62,675 bases of DNA, taken from Zygnema cylindricum. Its lineage: Eukaryota > Streptophyta > Zygnematophyceae > Zygnematales > Zygnemataceae. Location of the stretch: contig JBBHKE010001090.1 in assembly GCA_037447655.1 (NCBI GenBank), forward strand, positions 40,001-102,675, given 5' to 3'. Numbering within the stretch: position 1 is the stretch's first letter; the number at the start of each line of letters is the position of its first letter. This document shows, piece after piece, positions 37,201-49,000 of this stretch. Under the pieces are notes generated by a model. That model saw only the letters and a program-made list of their open reading frames with translations, was not told the DNA's origin and did no database searches. Position numbers and translations under genes: made by a program.

Positions 37201-40200
37201 AAAAGTTTTTATTCGTTCTACCTCTTGATGCATTTTGAACTAGCTAAAATAAGCAGGTTGTGCAGTGTACTGTTCGGCGCAGGACTTGCCCGGAATTTGG
37301 GAGCTCGGCTTCTTCAGTGTAACAAATGACAGCCGCACTCAATCACAAATGGTAAGCGATAATGATAAACACAGCTCTGCTTGGAGAGTAGGAAGTTGTT
37401 ATGTTACGCCTCTGAGTTGCCTGGCTTCATTGCCTTCGTCCGTCGTTAAGTTAAGACCTGGCTTCATGCATCAATGTGGTTATGCGTGTGATTTGCCCTC
37501 AGCTTTCTGTCCCTTCTTTCTTTTGTTGAATGCTTGTGTCTCAATCACTTCTTTGACTACAAACAGAAAAATACAACTTTATCAAAACACCAGATTCTGG
37601 CCATTGCACAAATCATGTGTTCACCGTACTTTGCACCATCATGTACAGATTCCTCGAGGTCCAGTTTACCATTTTGAAATACATGCAGCAACATATGGCT
37701 GTACTGGAGGAGGATTTGTTCTCGGAAATCGCTGCCAAAACCGTGTTACCCCTCTTCCTCCATCATTTCCGCCTTTGTCTCCCAATCCTCCTCACCCTCC
37801 CCCACCTACCCTGTCCCCGCCTTTTCCGTCAGACGCACCTACACCCACGATACTCCCTCCCCGATCTGACCCCCCATTCCCGGTAAATGCACCATCACCA
37901 CCCCCTCCTGCAGTCAGTCCTGCTCCTGGCCCATTTCTCGACGCAAGCAATGCTCATCAAGCTTTATCCAATTTGCGTCCTGGCTTAGAGTTAAGCTGGG
38001 CATTACTTGGAAAAGAGAGCACAAGGTTTGATAAAATGCAAAGCAGTGTTGATCAAACAGTGGCAGCAAAGCTTGCCTCAGTCAGTAGTGATGACACGGA
38101 GGATGTAAAGTGGCAGTACTTGAAAGGACAATGTTTCAATGCTGGGGAGAAATTTAAATATTACCAGCTTAAAATTCAAGGCTTGGCAGCTGATATTGAC
38201 GTAGAGGTTTACAAGGAACACCCAGAAAATAACAAACTTGAGTCAGATGACCTTTTTATTGATAAGAATCTGGCGCCTGTATCTGAGTTGCCGGTTATGC
38301 AAAATAAAGAGCTTTCAGCTGGATCAAGTTCCAGAGAGGAGGCTGGTTTTGGATCTACTGGAAACAAAGAATATCATACAGGTTGGAAAGCTCCTGGGAA
38401 GCGCGGAAGGTTTTCTCGTCAAGATACTCAAGCTGGTGTTTCCTACCTTGGGAGACAGTCAACGAATACAGTGGAGTACAATGTTCCAACAGATGTCAAT
38501 CCACCTGATGAAGACAAAGGCCGTTTGTTTTTGAGGCATGGCTCCATTCCCATTGAAACTGAAGAACACTTGCTGCCGCCGATAGAAGTTCCTGAGCAAG
38601 GCATGTGGTATATAGCTGTACCTGCTGTTCAGAAGTTATCAAGATCAAGCAATATGTCTCAGAACTTGGAAGATGGAGTCCAAGGTGTGGAAAAACAGTG
38701 GTCACGCTGCTTCACACTGCGTTGGCGGCTCCGCATGTGCTCATCGGGCCAAGGTGGTTTCGACTGTGGATGGCCTGTTCTCAATCTGGAGGTGCATTCT
38801 CTCACTGTGTCCCCTGATGTGTAAGCTTCCAAAACAGGAGCTAAGTAAATGCTCTTAAGCTTCTTGTAGGTGAAGACCTGAAGGATTGGCGTTATGCGAA
38901 CGCCTGTGAGATTATGGTCCACACTATTGCTGAAAGTGATGTCTCAAAGAGAGTCTTTGAATGAATGAACATGATTATCTATGCGGAAAGGTTTATGGCT
39001 TTTCAATTTGGAGATGTGATCAGGACAGTGAGTGTGGTGGTCGGACTGCATTATGCTACTTGCCATTGCAGCTCCTTTATTGGTGACTCCAGGACATCTG
39101 TTATCCACCCAGCCAACCATCTTTGATAACACTTGCATCAGCCTAGTATGAACAGGCTTTGAGCTAGCACATTTCATTGCTGACTGTCTGCTGAGGATCA
39201 AAGTTTACTGAGATAATGCAAAATCTAATTTCAATTTTTATGTAATGGCTCGATTCTTATGAAGAATTATGCTCGTATAGTTCAACGCCACAGGTTCGTG
39301 ATATGATGAATGTCAATTGAAGCTTTTTGATTTCACTTGAAGTGGCTGATTCTTCGTGGAACAAGTTTTCCAGTCAAAGAATTGTTGTCTAATCTAAGAA
39401 GAATGTCCATGTGCATAGGTCATTGTAGGATCTGTGAAGTTTTAAAGCCGAGACATTTCTACTTTATGTTGTATTTTTGTTTCTTCAGATATCAGGTAAG
39501 TGGCATTTGTTACTTGTCTGATGGGGTTTTGGTGAACGTTCTCTTAATCACAAGTGCATTCCTGAGAGAACTATCACCCATTTGCAGAAATTATCTGAAT
39601 GTAAAAGCTTTTTTGGGCTGTAATATGTGCAGCGAGTACTTCCAGAGAGGCAATTTGAGTCAGTTTTGGATGCTGTTTATTTGCCGGCTAGGACCTCGAG
39701 ACCCTCAAACGATGATTGGTTTTCTCTCACACTCATGCCCCCACTGGTGGCCAGAGCCGGAAGCAAACCCAGTAGGAATCCCTTCAGTCATTTATCTATG
39801 GAGGATGAGAAAATGCATGTAGGTCCAGCTGAAGCTGGAGAAGCGGAAGGCGAGCTAGTACTGGCAGAGAAAAATGGTGGTCAAATATCTGCAGGAAATA
39901 GTTATAGACGCAGAGAAAAAGTACGACAAGAGGATACCATGGTAAGGCATCAGAGAGTTATGGTGGACGACAAGGAAGATTTTGGCACAGCCAGGAAACT
40001 TGTCGGGGGCTACAATGTCCATGAATCTGGAAGGGAAAGTGAACGAGAGGAAACGGAGGGGCCCAGTCCTCTGCTACATGAACAAAATAATGAGGAAGGA
40101 TATTATGCCGAGGATGACGAGTTTTGGGGATACTTCTCCCTGGTGATCCCACCTGGTGCATCAGGATCTATCTTGAGTGTTACCGTTAAAATTGGATCAC

Positions 40201-43200
40201 ACACTAATACTCTAGGGGGACACTCGTTGTTGTCAGATCAAAATCCCTCCAGTGAACAAGGAAACAGGTCAGAGACAGAAAGAGTATCCACTTCTGCAGA
40301 GGGGCAAGGACGGGATGACTATGGGAAACTGGATGCGAAGGTCAAATCGATGTATTTTGAGATTATGGGGAAACTGGGTGGTGTCCCAACTGATGGGGAC
40401 GCCGATATCAAAACTGGTCCCTCTATCATTAGTAGTCCTTTTACACGGCCCTTGGGCTCAGAGGGGAGTACGGCGACAGGAAAACCTGTTATGTCAGGTG
40501 AAAGCTTGAGTTCAGAAAATGCATTTGCAGAGTCTGTTTCCCTTGGAAGCGGGCTTCTGAAAATGGGCAAGGAAGGTAGTGTTACTGCAGATGTCTTTTA
40601 CCCTTCAAGTGGGACATGGTACTTCGGTGTTCGCTATTATATCGTGGAGGGGCTTGCTGCCGATATATCAGAGCAGATGGATATCCACGGTAATGGAACC
40701 AACTTCCCCAGTGGGTTTGTTCCTGAGAGTAATGTGGATAAGGACATCACAGGAGAGTCTTCTTCTCAAAAACCTGTACTGAAAAGCGGGACTTCGTCTG
40801 TTGGGGTACTTGAAGGCAGCAGCTCACAAAGTTCCTCTACTTTGGGTGGATCCATTCACAATTCAATCAGAGGCCTTAAGATGGGAGCGTCCACATCCAA
40901 AAGCTCGGGAACAGGGTTTGGATTACCACCTCCAAAGCCATCTGATGGTATTCATCTCAAGTTGGGATCAGCGAGAAGTGCAAAAGTGAATGTTGTTATG
41001 CATGGTTGCTCAAATGGTTGCAATGGACATGGAGGCTGTCATATGCTCTTGGATGGCAGTCGCCTGCATTCAGTTGGGTGAGTCTTTTTTGTTTCAATTC
41101 ATTGCACCATGAGTAGCAAACTGTGCTTATTCAGTATGTCTCAGCAATCAGATGTGAGATGTTGTACGGACTCGAAAGCCTGAATGTATATTTCATGTAT
41201 ATTGCTGTTTTCTCAGTTTACGGAAGGGCTGTTGGGTCTGGTTTTAGTTACTGCTACTGTGATCGCTCTCATGGTGGTGCCAACTGTTCCCTTGAGCTTT
41301 TATCTCCAAATGGTAAGCTTCATTTTAACATGCTTTCTTGTCCATTATTTTCTCATCGTTATACCCGCGTTGTTCCTGACCAGAGCCATTTTAATACACA
41401 ATGAGAGGATATCATGTGCAGTTGTTACTGTATGCCCCTTCAATTCGGCTGACTTTTGATGTGGTTTGAGTGCTGCAGAAGAAAGTAAACATGTCTTTTT
41501 CCTCGTGGCTTCAAACTTGGCAGCAATTTTGCCCTCTATGTGGACGATTCGTCATAAGGTACATGCCTTGGAGTACGTGGTCGGTGTAGGATTATCCTTA
41601 TTAGTTGCATCAACTATGTATGCCGTAATGGTTTAGTTGTGTACCTTGTCCTGAATATGTTTTATTTTTGTGTGGGTCTAATGTAATCTCTCTTCGTACA
41701 GGCCTATCCAGAGTGGGTGATATACACCACTAGTGGCGTCTCAAGTGCTCTCTACCATTCCTGTGATACTGACAGCTGGTGTGCGGCAGACTACTGGACT
41801 CTTCAGGTACTTTTGCCCAATATCATCGCTCTCCAAGTTTCACCTGACTAATTTTGTTCACATTGGAAGTGTTTTAACTTAATAAAATTATCCCAAGGAT
41901 GTCTGATTTCTTTTTCTCTTGACGAAGCTGAGATATACCCCATGGTAATTTTGTTTTTTTTGTGATTGGCTTCCCGTGTTATAACTTCCTTTAAAATATC
42001 AATCTCGACTGTTAGATCCTTAACCATTGCCAGAATAGACTTAGGCACCTTACCAGCCATTCCTGCTCTGTGACAATGGGACACAACAACGGACTTGTCA
42101 TTGCAGTTTACATTTGGACTAGAGCTTTTCTTGGTCAACAGCACATTCAGTTGATGTCGCCTACTTTCTGGATTTAGGAGAGAAACATCATGACAATCTA
42201 CTTTGTCTTACAACAGTTCTAACATCTGGTTTCATCACTTTTGCATTCTGGCATTTATGCCCGACAGTTTGCCGACTTCTTCCTCTCTTTCATGGCGGTT
42301 GTCATTACCTTCTTGTTCATTGCGGCACCCGAACCAGGCCCAAAATTGACAGCAGTCATCTGCTTCACAATTGTCGATTCTGTGATTGCGCGAGACAGAG
42401 CCACAAGGTACCTTTGATATCCATGCAATTATTTTCAAAACACAATATACAGCATGTTTTTGCTCCTTCGAATTTGTTTTGGAGCCAATCATTTACAATG
42501 CCTGTGTTGGTTTGTGGTGGGTGACGATGCAGTGGCTCCAATATCTATATTGTGGCATTTTTGGGATTCTTGGGTCTTTCCATGGCCTGGGCTCTGGAGT
42601 TTGTTCGGGAACGCCGTCTTTGGCAGCAGCGATCTCGTGAAGAGGTCTTCCGTCCGGAGTCATGGCAGGAGTATTGGACTGATCGGAGAAGGTAAGCTTG
42701 TAAATCTTTCTTAAAGCTCAGAATAGGACATCTTCATGGATTACATCTAATGCCTGTTCTTTTCATTACTTTCGCTGACATCTTCCTGCAATATGCATCT
42801 TTTCCTATGTATGTCTTTCCACACCGCCTGTCAACTTCTAATTCCAAATTCTTTGACACCATTTCCTGGCAGCATTTAAAAGATGCTAAAAATGCCAAAC
42901 ATGCTATGCTTCCTTCATCATGTAGCTCATGTGAATGTGGCTTGTCCTGATGTTTGTACGTTGTTGAGCCAATTTTTTTTGGCTTCAGATGGCACAATTG
43001 GTTTTTTCTCGTTATTGCCTTTGTGAGGCAATTGGTCGCCCGGTACCGCTGGCTGTACCTTCTTGCTGGATTCGTGGCCCTGGGAGCATCTAAACTCAAT
43101 TGGTGGTATGAAACGGCCTCTACTTACTGGATCTGGCACAGGTAAGCACTTTCTTCCCGAGTTCTGTGTTTTCTGCAAATTTTCCTTTGGTCTTGGATGA

Positions 43201-44017
43201 TAAGGTTTTGTTTTCCCCTTCCAGAGGTTCTTCGTCAAAAGGCTGTAAATCAGTATAATAGACTGAAGTAATTTTTTGAGCTGATTCTGTCCTACCCTTT
43301 TAAAGGCAACTGATTCTGTCCTACCCTTTTAAAGGCCACCTTGGATGTGTCATGGCTCTATTACGACTCTCACTGTCATTGTCTTTTATTAGGCACAAGT
43401 CTTCTCTTTTATGAATTTTAGTTAGTATTTTCAGTACTATCTTATCCTTATAATCCTTCTTTTTGGCGTATAGAACTGCTCCTGTTTTACTGTTTTCTCC
43501 AAAATCTTCCATCTTTGATTTCTGTGCTTCTTTGATTTTTTTTTTTTGCTATGGATTTACCATTTCCCTTGCAATGTCTTGCGATAAACATTTAATTCCC
43601 TTACTCGGTATGATTCAGTATGACCTTAAATGCCATATGCTTGCAATTAATGGCTTTTCTGTCATTCTTGCTCACATCTTAGTATATCATTCAGTTCGTG
43701 CCGTGAGCATCACAGCATAGTCTCTCGTTGTTTTCTGAAACAATGATGATCTGGAATAATGATTGACCTAAAATTTATGTTGGATGCGCAGTCTATGGCA
43801 TTTGAGTATCTACACCTCCGCCTACTTCTTCCTATGTGCGACAGAACCTCCCAGAATACATACGGAAGTGCGGCCAAGTAGTCCGGATTCTTCTTCGGGA
43901 ATAGAGGGAGTGCGGTTGGGAACAGCACCTCTTGATCGGTCGGACGACGATGAAGAAAAAACTCTTTTGTATACGTCCGGTGAAGGAAGCTCGTCTCGCT
44001 CAAATAAGGCCAAATAA
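34245..44017 (+). CDS. TMEM8/PGAP6-like protein: extracellular region, EGF-like module and seven-helix CREST domain
   Basis: Exons: 34245-34494, 34845-34903, 35657-35729, 36769-36893, 37283-37351, 37649-38820, 39489-39495, 39633-41077, 41227-41312, 41479-41558, 41702-41806, 42268-42407, 42533-42691, 42989-43141, 43792-44017. They join in frame to 1382 residues. The N-terminus has a likely signal segment (VIFPVICHFLSLVILKGVV). The long lumenal part includes CIRKGGPPLP, LPGIWELGFFSV and, over the microexon, CSSGQGGFDCGW to RQFESVLDAVYLP, all matching plant TMEM8-like proteins. An EGF-like module (HGCSNGCNGHGGC to CYCDRSHGGANC) is at about 1040-1085. Seven hydrophobic segments follow, with the CREST motif: GVSSALYHSCD (Ser, His, Asp) and WHSLWH (HxxxH). 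Animal TMEM8A/PGAP6 is a GPI-anchor phospholipase A2; that activity is inferred here. Exons of 1172 and 1445 nt carry Pro-rich and Ser/Gly/Glu-rich inserts that make the protein unusually long. An exon between 34903 and 35657 could be missing. AATAAA at 44247-44252 may be the poly(A) signal. Confidence 0.87.
36256..36395. repeat. 70-bp tandem duplication in a TMEM8-like intron
   Basis: Two copies starting ATTACAACAAAGCTTCAAGC lie at 36256-36325 and 36326-36395 with only a few differences. They are in the intron between exons 35729 and 36769. Confidence 0.9.
39489..39495 (+). other. 7-nt microexon (ATATCAG) of the TMEM8-like gene
   Basis: The sequence TTTGTTTCTTCAG|ATATCAG|GTAAGT has a strong acceptor and a near-consensus donor only seven bases apart. 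The preceding exon ends in phase 2 at 38820 (GATGT|GTAAGC) and the next begins in phase 0 at 39633 (GTGCAG|CGAGTA). Only an exon of length 3n+1 can join them, and these seven bases supply V-Y-Q. The joined protein, SPDVYQRVLPERQFESV, continues the conserved lumenal domain. Without it the frame breaks. Confidence 0.8.
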
Positions 44018-46019
44018 CGGCAGAGTGTCGAAGGACCTAAAGGCGATTTGTTATTTTCTTTGTGTAATCTAGTTCCTTCATCCACTGACTTGCAAATTCA
44101 TTGTTTTTTCCTTACTTGTCTGTCATCGTGTAGCCAGCTTTGTAGCCAAGCTATTGCATTCGGTGTTAATTGTTTATTTATTCTTTTAGTTATACTTTAT
44201 ACTTTCACGAGGCTGAGAAAATAGTCGATGGCTCTGTTGTTCTTTAAATAAATCACCTTTTAGCCTGAAGAACTTTTATAGAAAGTTAAACAAGTTTTTT
44301 ATCAGGCTACCTTCGTATCCTAAGGTTAGCTTGTTTGTATGGTATACTATGTATAGTCATGTCTCCCTTGGATGAAATGAGACAATTGTTATATCAAAAG
44401 CTTTTTTGATTTACGAACTCTTGCTTGTCATCTTTTCTTTGGGAAATAGACTGCTACTTAGTATGAGCATGTGCCACACTAATTCAAGGATGAACTGTTG
44501 TCATCGTGATAACCACAGGACAATATTGTCCAGAACTTTACCCATATATAATTGTAGGCCTACGGGCCCAAATGTGTGTATATTTTTGTTCTAATGATTA
44601 CAAGCACAAGCAACAAGCTTCAAAAAAACGGGTATGAGTATCACAACCAGAATATGTTGGTTATGTTCACGTAGGCCAAAACAAAAGAGTTCAAACAAAA
44701 AAAAATCAGATTATATTTCTTCATAAGCACCCTTTTTCCGGCGCATGCATGCTGGTATCCTGGTTATGTGGTTTGTGAAGGAGTGTCTTCATTGATTTTT
44801 AGTGTGGAACTTAATGGGTAAGCCATGAACGTGTTTCACCATTGCTAAGCCCTTGCGACTTTTGTCACAGCGGACTTGATATTCAACAATTGTATTACTC
44901 CTTTAACAGGTGAAGCAATTCACATCTTAAGAACACGTGGTCTGGAACTTACTTGGGCAAACACCGAAAGGGTTACATACTCAAATTTGAAAAGAAATAA
45001 TGATTGAAATGTAGTCACAGGTTTCACTTTGGAAATAGTTTTTTTTGGTTGTGATTTGTCTTTCTTAGTGTTCTGGAGTCTTTGTTTGTTTGATACCATG
45101 TCTCATCTTCATTTCCATTTTGTGTTTTATTCCACGGAGACGATTTACCATTGAGTGTTTAAAAAGCAAAAATGTTGTCAGATGTACGATATTGTTCCTG
45201 GATATTACCAGCTGTAATATCTCCAAGAGACTTATGGGCATTGCATAATCATCCTGGTTGTGACGGTTCGTTGTTGTACAGCATGTAAGATTGTGGCCAC
45301 AATAACTCGTGATGCGTGAAACATCTGGGTACAAAGCATGATTGAAGGGGGAAATGATTGATTGTCTGGGCCTATGGTTCCATGTCCGCCTAGCCTCCTG
45401 TGAGCGAAAGCGATCATAGTTCAAGGTTGTAGCAAAACTGCCAAAGATTGTTGAGCCCAGACGGTAACGCTAAACAATTTAGTTTTGCTGACTTGGCGAC
45501 AATTAGAATTCAGAAATGACGCCTGTGGTAGAATCCTCGATCATGGAAGTATGGAACTGAAGATTCCAATTACATGTTTCTGTGTACCCTTATCCGACAC
45601 CTTAGCGACAGTCTCCAATCTGCTAAATATCCGTGATTATGGATGCCTCTCAACGGCCAGGATATCATTAAGCCCAAGTCATACTTCCGGTGGTTGCACG
45701 CCACCTGGCGGATGCTGTACTGCTGTCACTCTCTGGTGGCACCGACCAAATTTCAAAAACGGAATAGCCGCCTTCGCTCGTGGGCGCTCCCTCATTGGTT
45801 GCTTTGTTATTCCAAAAATCCTTTTAGGATTTCGTTCCCATTCTGGACCCTGGCCCTTTCGCACCTTCTACCCTCGTCTCTTCTTCTAATTTTTGCCTCT
45901 CGATCCGATTGAGATTCTTGCTTATTGACTTAGGTGATGTAGCTGCAAGTATTCGAAGAAGGTAGGATATTACAAGAAAGTCTGTTCCCATCGTTGACTG
46001 AGGCTGAACCTTCAAAGCC
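44018..46019. promoter_or_regulatory. CHLD: intergenic region: TMEM8-like 3' end and CHLD promoter
   Basis: The first part holds the TMEM8-like 3' UTR with AATAAA at 44247. No gene is seen between. An inverted CCAAT box (ATTGG) at 45795 lies about 225 bp before the CHLD ATG, in a local GC-richer stretch that could be the core promoter. The immediate start context AAAGCCATGGCG fits plant translation starts. Confidence 0.45.
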
Positions 46020-49000
46020 ATGGCGGCGGTCTTGACTCCAGCCGTATGTACTCCCGTTCAATCCACTTCAGTAGTAGGACAAGCCACTAGTGCATGCAGC
46101 TTGACTTTGAAACCCGCCTCTCGTTATTTTTCTGGAGCTCATGAAGAATGTAATGGCTACTTGCCGAGGTCGTCTTCCAGCAGTTCTCATTCTGTCATGT
46201 CTTTGGAAAGTCCTTTTAGAGGAGGCAATGTTGGAGAGCGGATGGCAATGGATGGCCTCGGAGGGCAGAAATTGAGGCAGCAGAGCAGACGGCGAAAGCA
46301 TAAGCAAGGACCCGAGATTTGTAAAGCCATTGCTACTGTAGATACTTCTCCAGAGGCCAAAGCTGAGACTCGTTCAACGACTGAGAGTGAAGCAGAAATA
46401 GTATTTGATGATGATGCTGATAGGGATCGTTTTGGCCGGAAATTTTTTCCTTTGGCATCAGTTGTTGGGCAGGTAGTTACTCCCAAAACCGCAATCTCTC
46501 GACTTCAGGTTCTCCCATCGTTTATGTTTATGAAATGTTCACGTTTCATTTTTAATTTTTATGTGCGTTTGCTTTACCTTGCAGCCATGCTGTTACGTTA
46601 CTGACATCCAATCTTGCAGCTTAAAATGCATGGGCTAATGGGTATCTTATTGATTCTCAGGAAACAATAAAAGCAGCGCTATTGCTAGGAGCTGTAGATG
46701 TGAAGATGGGAGGCATTGCAATATCAGGCATGAGAGGCACAGCGAAAACAGTCATGGCGCGGGGTCTACATGCAGTTCTGCCTCCAATTGAGGTTGTAGA
46801 GGGGAGCTTTGCAAATGCAGACCCTAATTGTCCAGAAGAGTAAGCAATTGTGTCTTTCCCACCTTTGTATCATAATTTAGTCAAAACATCAGCTAGCACA
46901 TGAAAAGCTTCTGTCAGTGAGGATCATTTTTTGTTGTGATGAGGTGCAAATTTGTTAGTCTTTGATTGCTGTAATGAGGCTCTTATGCAAAGTACCAGCT
47001 GCTGATTTCTAGTTGTTGTTGTTTGTTGGTTTAGGTTCAAGTGTTGCCAAGTGTTGAAGAAGGCGAGGTCCACAGCATTGCATGTTTTACTTACTTTTCA
47101 AGCTAATATAATTTGCAAATTTTGCTGTTTCAGTGTGCTGCTTATTGGAGCTAGTGGTGAGTTTGCGCAGGTGGGAAGAAGGGTTAAAAGACAGGCTGCA
47201 ATACAATGAAGATGGTAGCATTAAGACAAAGATTATTAAAGCGCCCTTTATCCAGGTATTCGCAATTCTGATATCTTTTTCAGCCTGAGAAATGATTTTT
47301 TTCCAAGCCCCTTTTTTGTGCCATTTTTGCTTAACATTTGTAACATTTGAAGGGATTTCGCTAAGCAGTTTCAGTTGATATTAAAGCAGGTTACCGTTGC
47401 AGGAGTGATCCTGTTCCGCTATGCTAACCAAACTCTAATTTTTTGTTTCAGATTCCCCTTGGTGTTACTGAAGACCGTCTTATTGGTTCTGTGGACGTTG
47501 AAGAATCTGTGCGCTCAGGCACGACAGTATATCAACCTGGTTTGCTAGCCGAAGCACACAGGGGCGTTCTTTATATTGATGAAATTAATCTTTTGGATGA
47601 TGGTATTAGCAATCTTCTTCTTAACGTTCTCACCGAAGGCGTGAACGTGATTGAACGTGAAGGGGTTAGTTTTAAGCATCCTTGCACTCCACTTCTTATT
47701 GCAACATACAACCCGGATGAAGGCAATGTGAGGGATCATCTACTCGACCGAATTGCCATCACGCTGAGGTTTGTCCTATCCAGGCTGTGCTTTCTGTGCT
47801 TTTTCAGGTTGTGTTGTGAATTTTGTTTGCTACTAGATCGTCTTTAGATGAAGTCGTAGCAAGTATTAAGCTCTATTTTTTTTTGTCTAAATTAAGCTGA
47901 CAGGGTGAATGTGAGCAAGTGCATGTTCCTGTCTTTGACAGTTTCACTTATGTTGTTCGTATGTGCAAATGGGTCATGCATGGTAGATAAGATGGTTTTA
48001 AGGTGGTTTTTGGTCTTTCAGGTTTAATCTTTGACAGTTTCTGTTCCAATTTCATCACTTATCTCTAGTACTAGTTTCAGGCACTTTCTTGGGAGGGTCA
48101 AACTAGTGGCAATATCAATGTTTATTGCGCTTTCATTATGTCTTTCGAAATCTGCTGACGACTGCTGTTCTCAAGCTGCTCGCTGAATTCCTGAGTTGCT
48201 GTTTGTTCGCAGTGCGGATGTGGTCCCAAATTTTGACGATAGGGTTGCTGCAGTGGAAATTGCCACACAGTTCCAAAACAGTGCAAAGTTTGTACTTGAC
48301 GAGTCAAGAGAAGCCACAGAGGCAGCAAGAACACAGGTGCGGTTTCTCGATTCTATTGAAACTCGTGAAAAGTCAGAAAGAAATATTGTTGCCGTGAGCT
48401 TTTTTGCAAGTTTCCGCTAGGTAATTATATTGCTCATGGGAGATGTATCTTTCACATCCTCCATTTATAAGGTTTTTTGGTGCATTTGCTCTTTGTTTTT
48501 CAGCAATTTAAAACCTCTTTGTTGTTTCAGGTCATACTTGCACGAGAGTGGCTGAAGGATGTGAAGATAAGCAGGGAGCAAGTAAAGTATTTGGTTACAG
48601 AGGCTATTCGGGGCCAGTGCCAGGTAAATGCCCTACTCAACATCGGTATCTCTGTCTTCATGTCAGCACGTCAATCATTCAATCAAGAGTTGTAGAAACA
48701 TACAAATCTCTACTTGTTTTGCAGACTGGTTTGTTATCTTTCGTTGTAGGTCTAGAAAAAGGTATTTTCCCTGTGGAGGCCTTAACTTTTCTACAGAAGC
48801 TCAGTTTGTTATTCTTCTTTTTCTCCAGCTATATACTGAAAGCTTTTTATTTTTATCGCAAGTTCTTTTCTATATTCACCTCTGATGTCGCCAAGGGAAT
48901 TGTCTTTCTGTACAGGGACATAGAGCAGAGCTTGCTGCTGTGCGTGTTGCTAAAGCTTCAGCAGCCCTGGAAGGCAGGGAAAAAGTTTCTGCTGATGATT

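Noticed and set aside
37265-38824. 519-codon ORF taken as a whole gene
   Set aside because: Only parts of it are exons (37283-37351 and 37649-38820) of the TMEM8-like gene; the stop at 38824 is just past the donor at 38820.
39337-39822. 161-codon plus-strand ORF
   Set aside because: Wrong frame over the start of the 39633-41077 exon; it hits a stop at once and lacks the conserved residues.
45065-45424. 119-codon minus-strand ORF upstream of CHLD
   Set aside because: No recognisable domain, poor start context and no splice partners; treated as chance.
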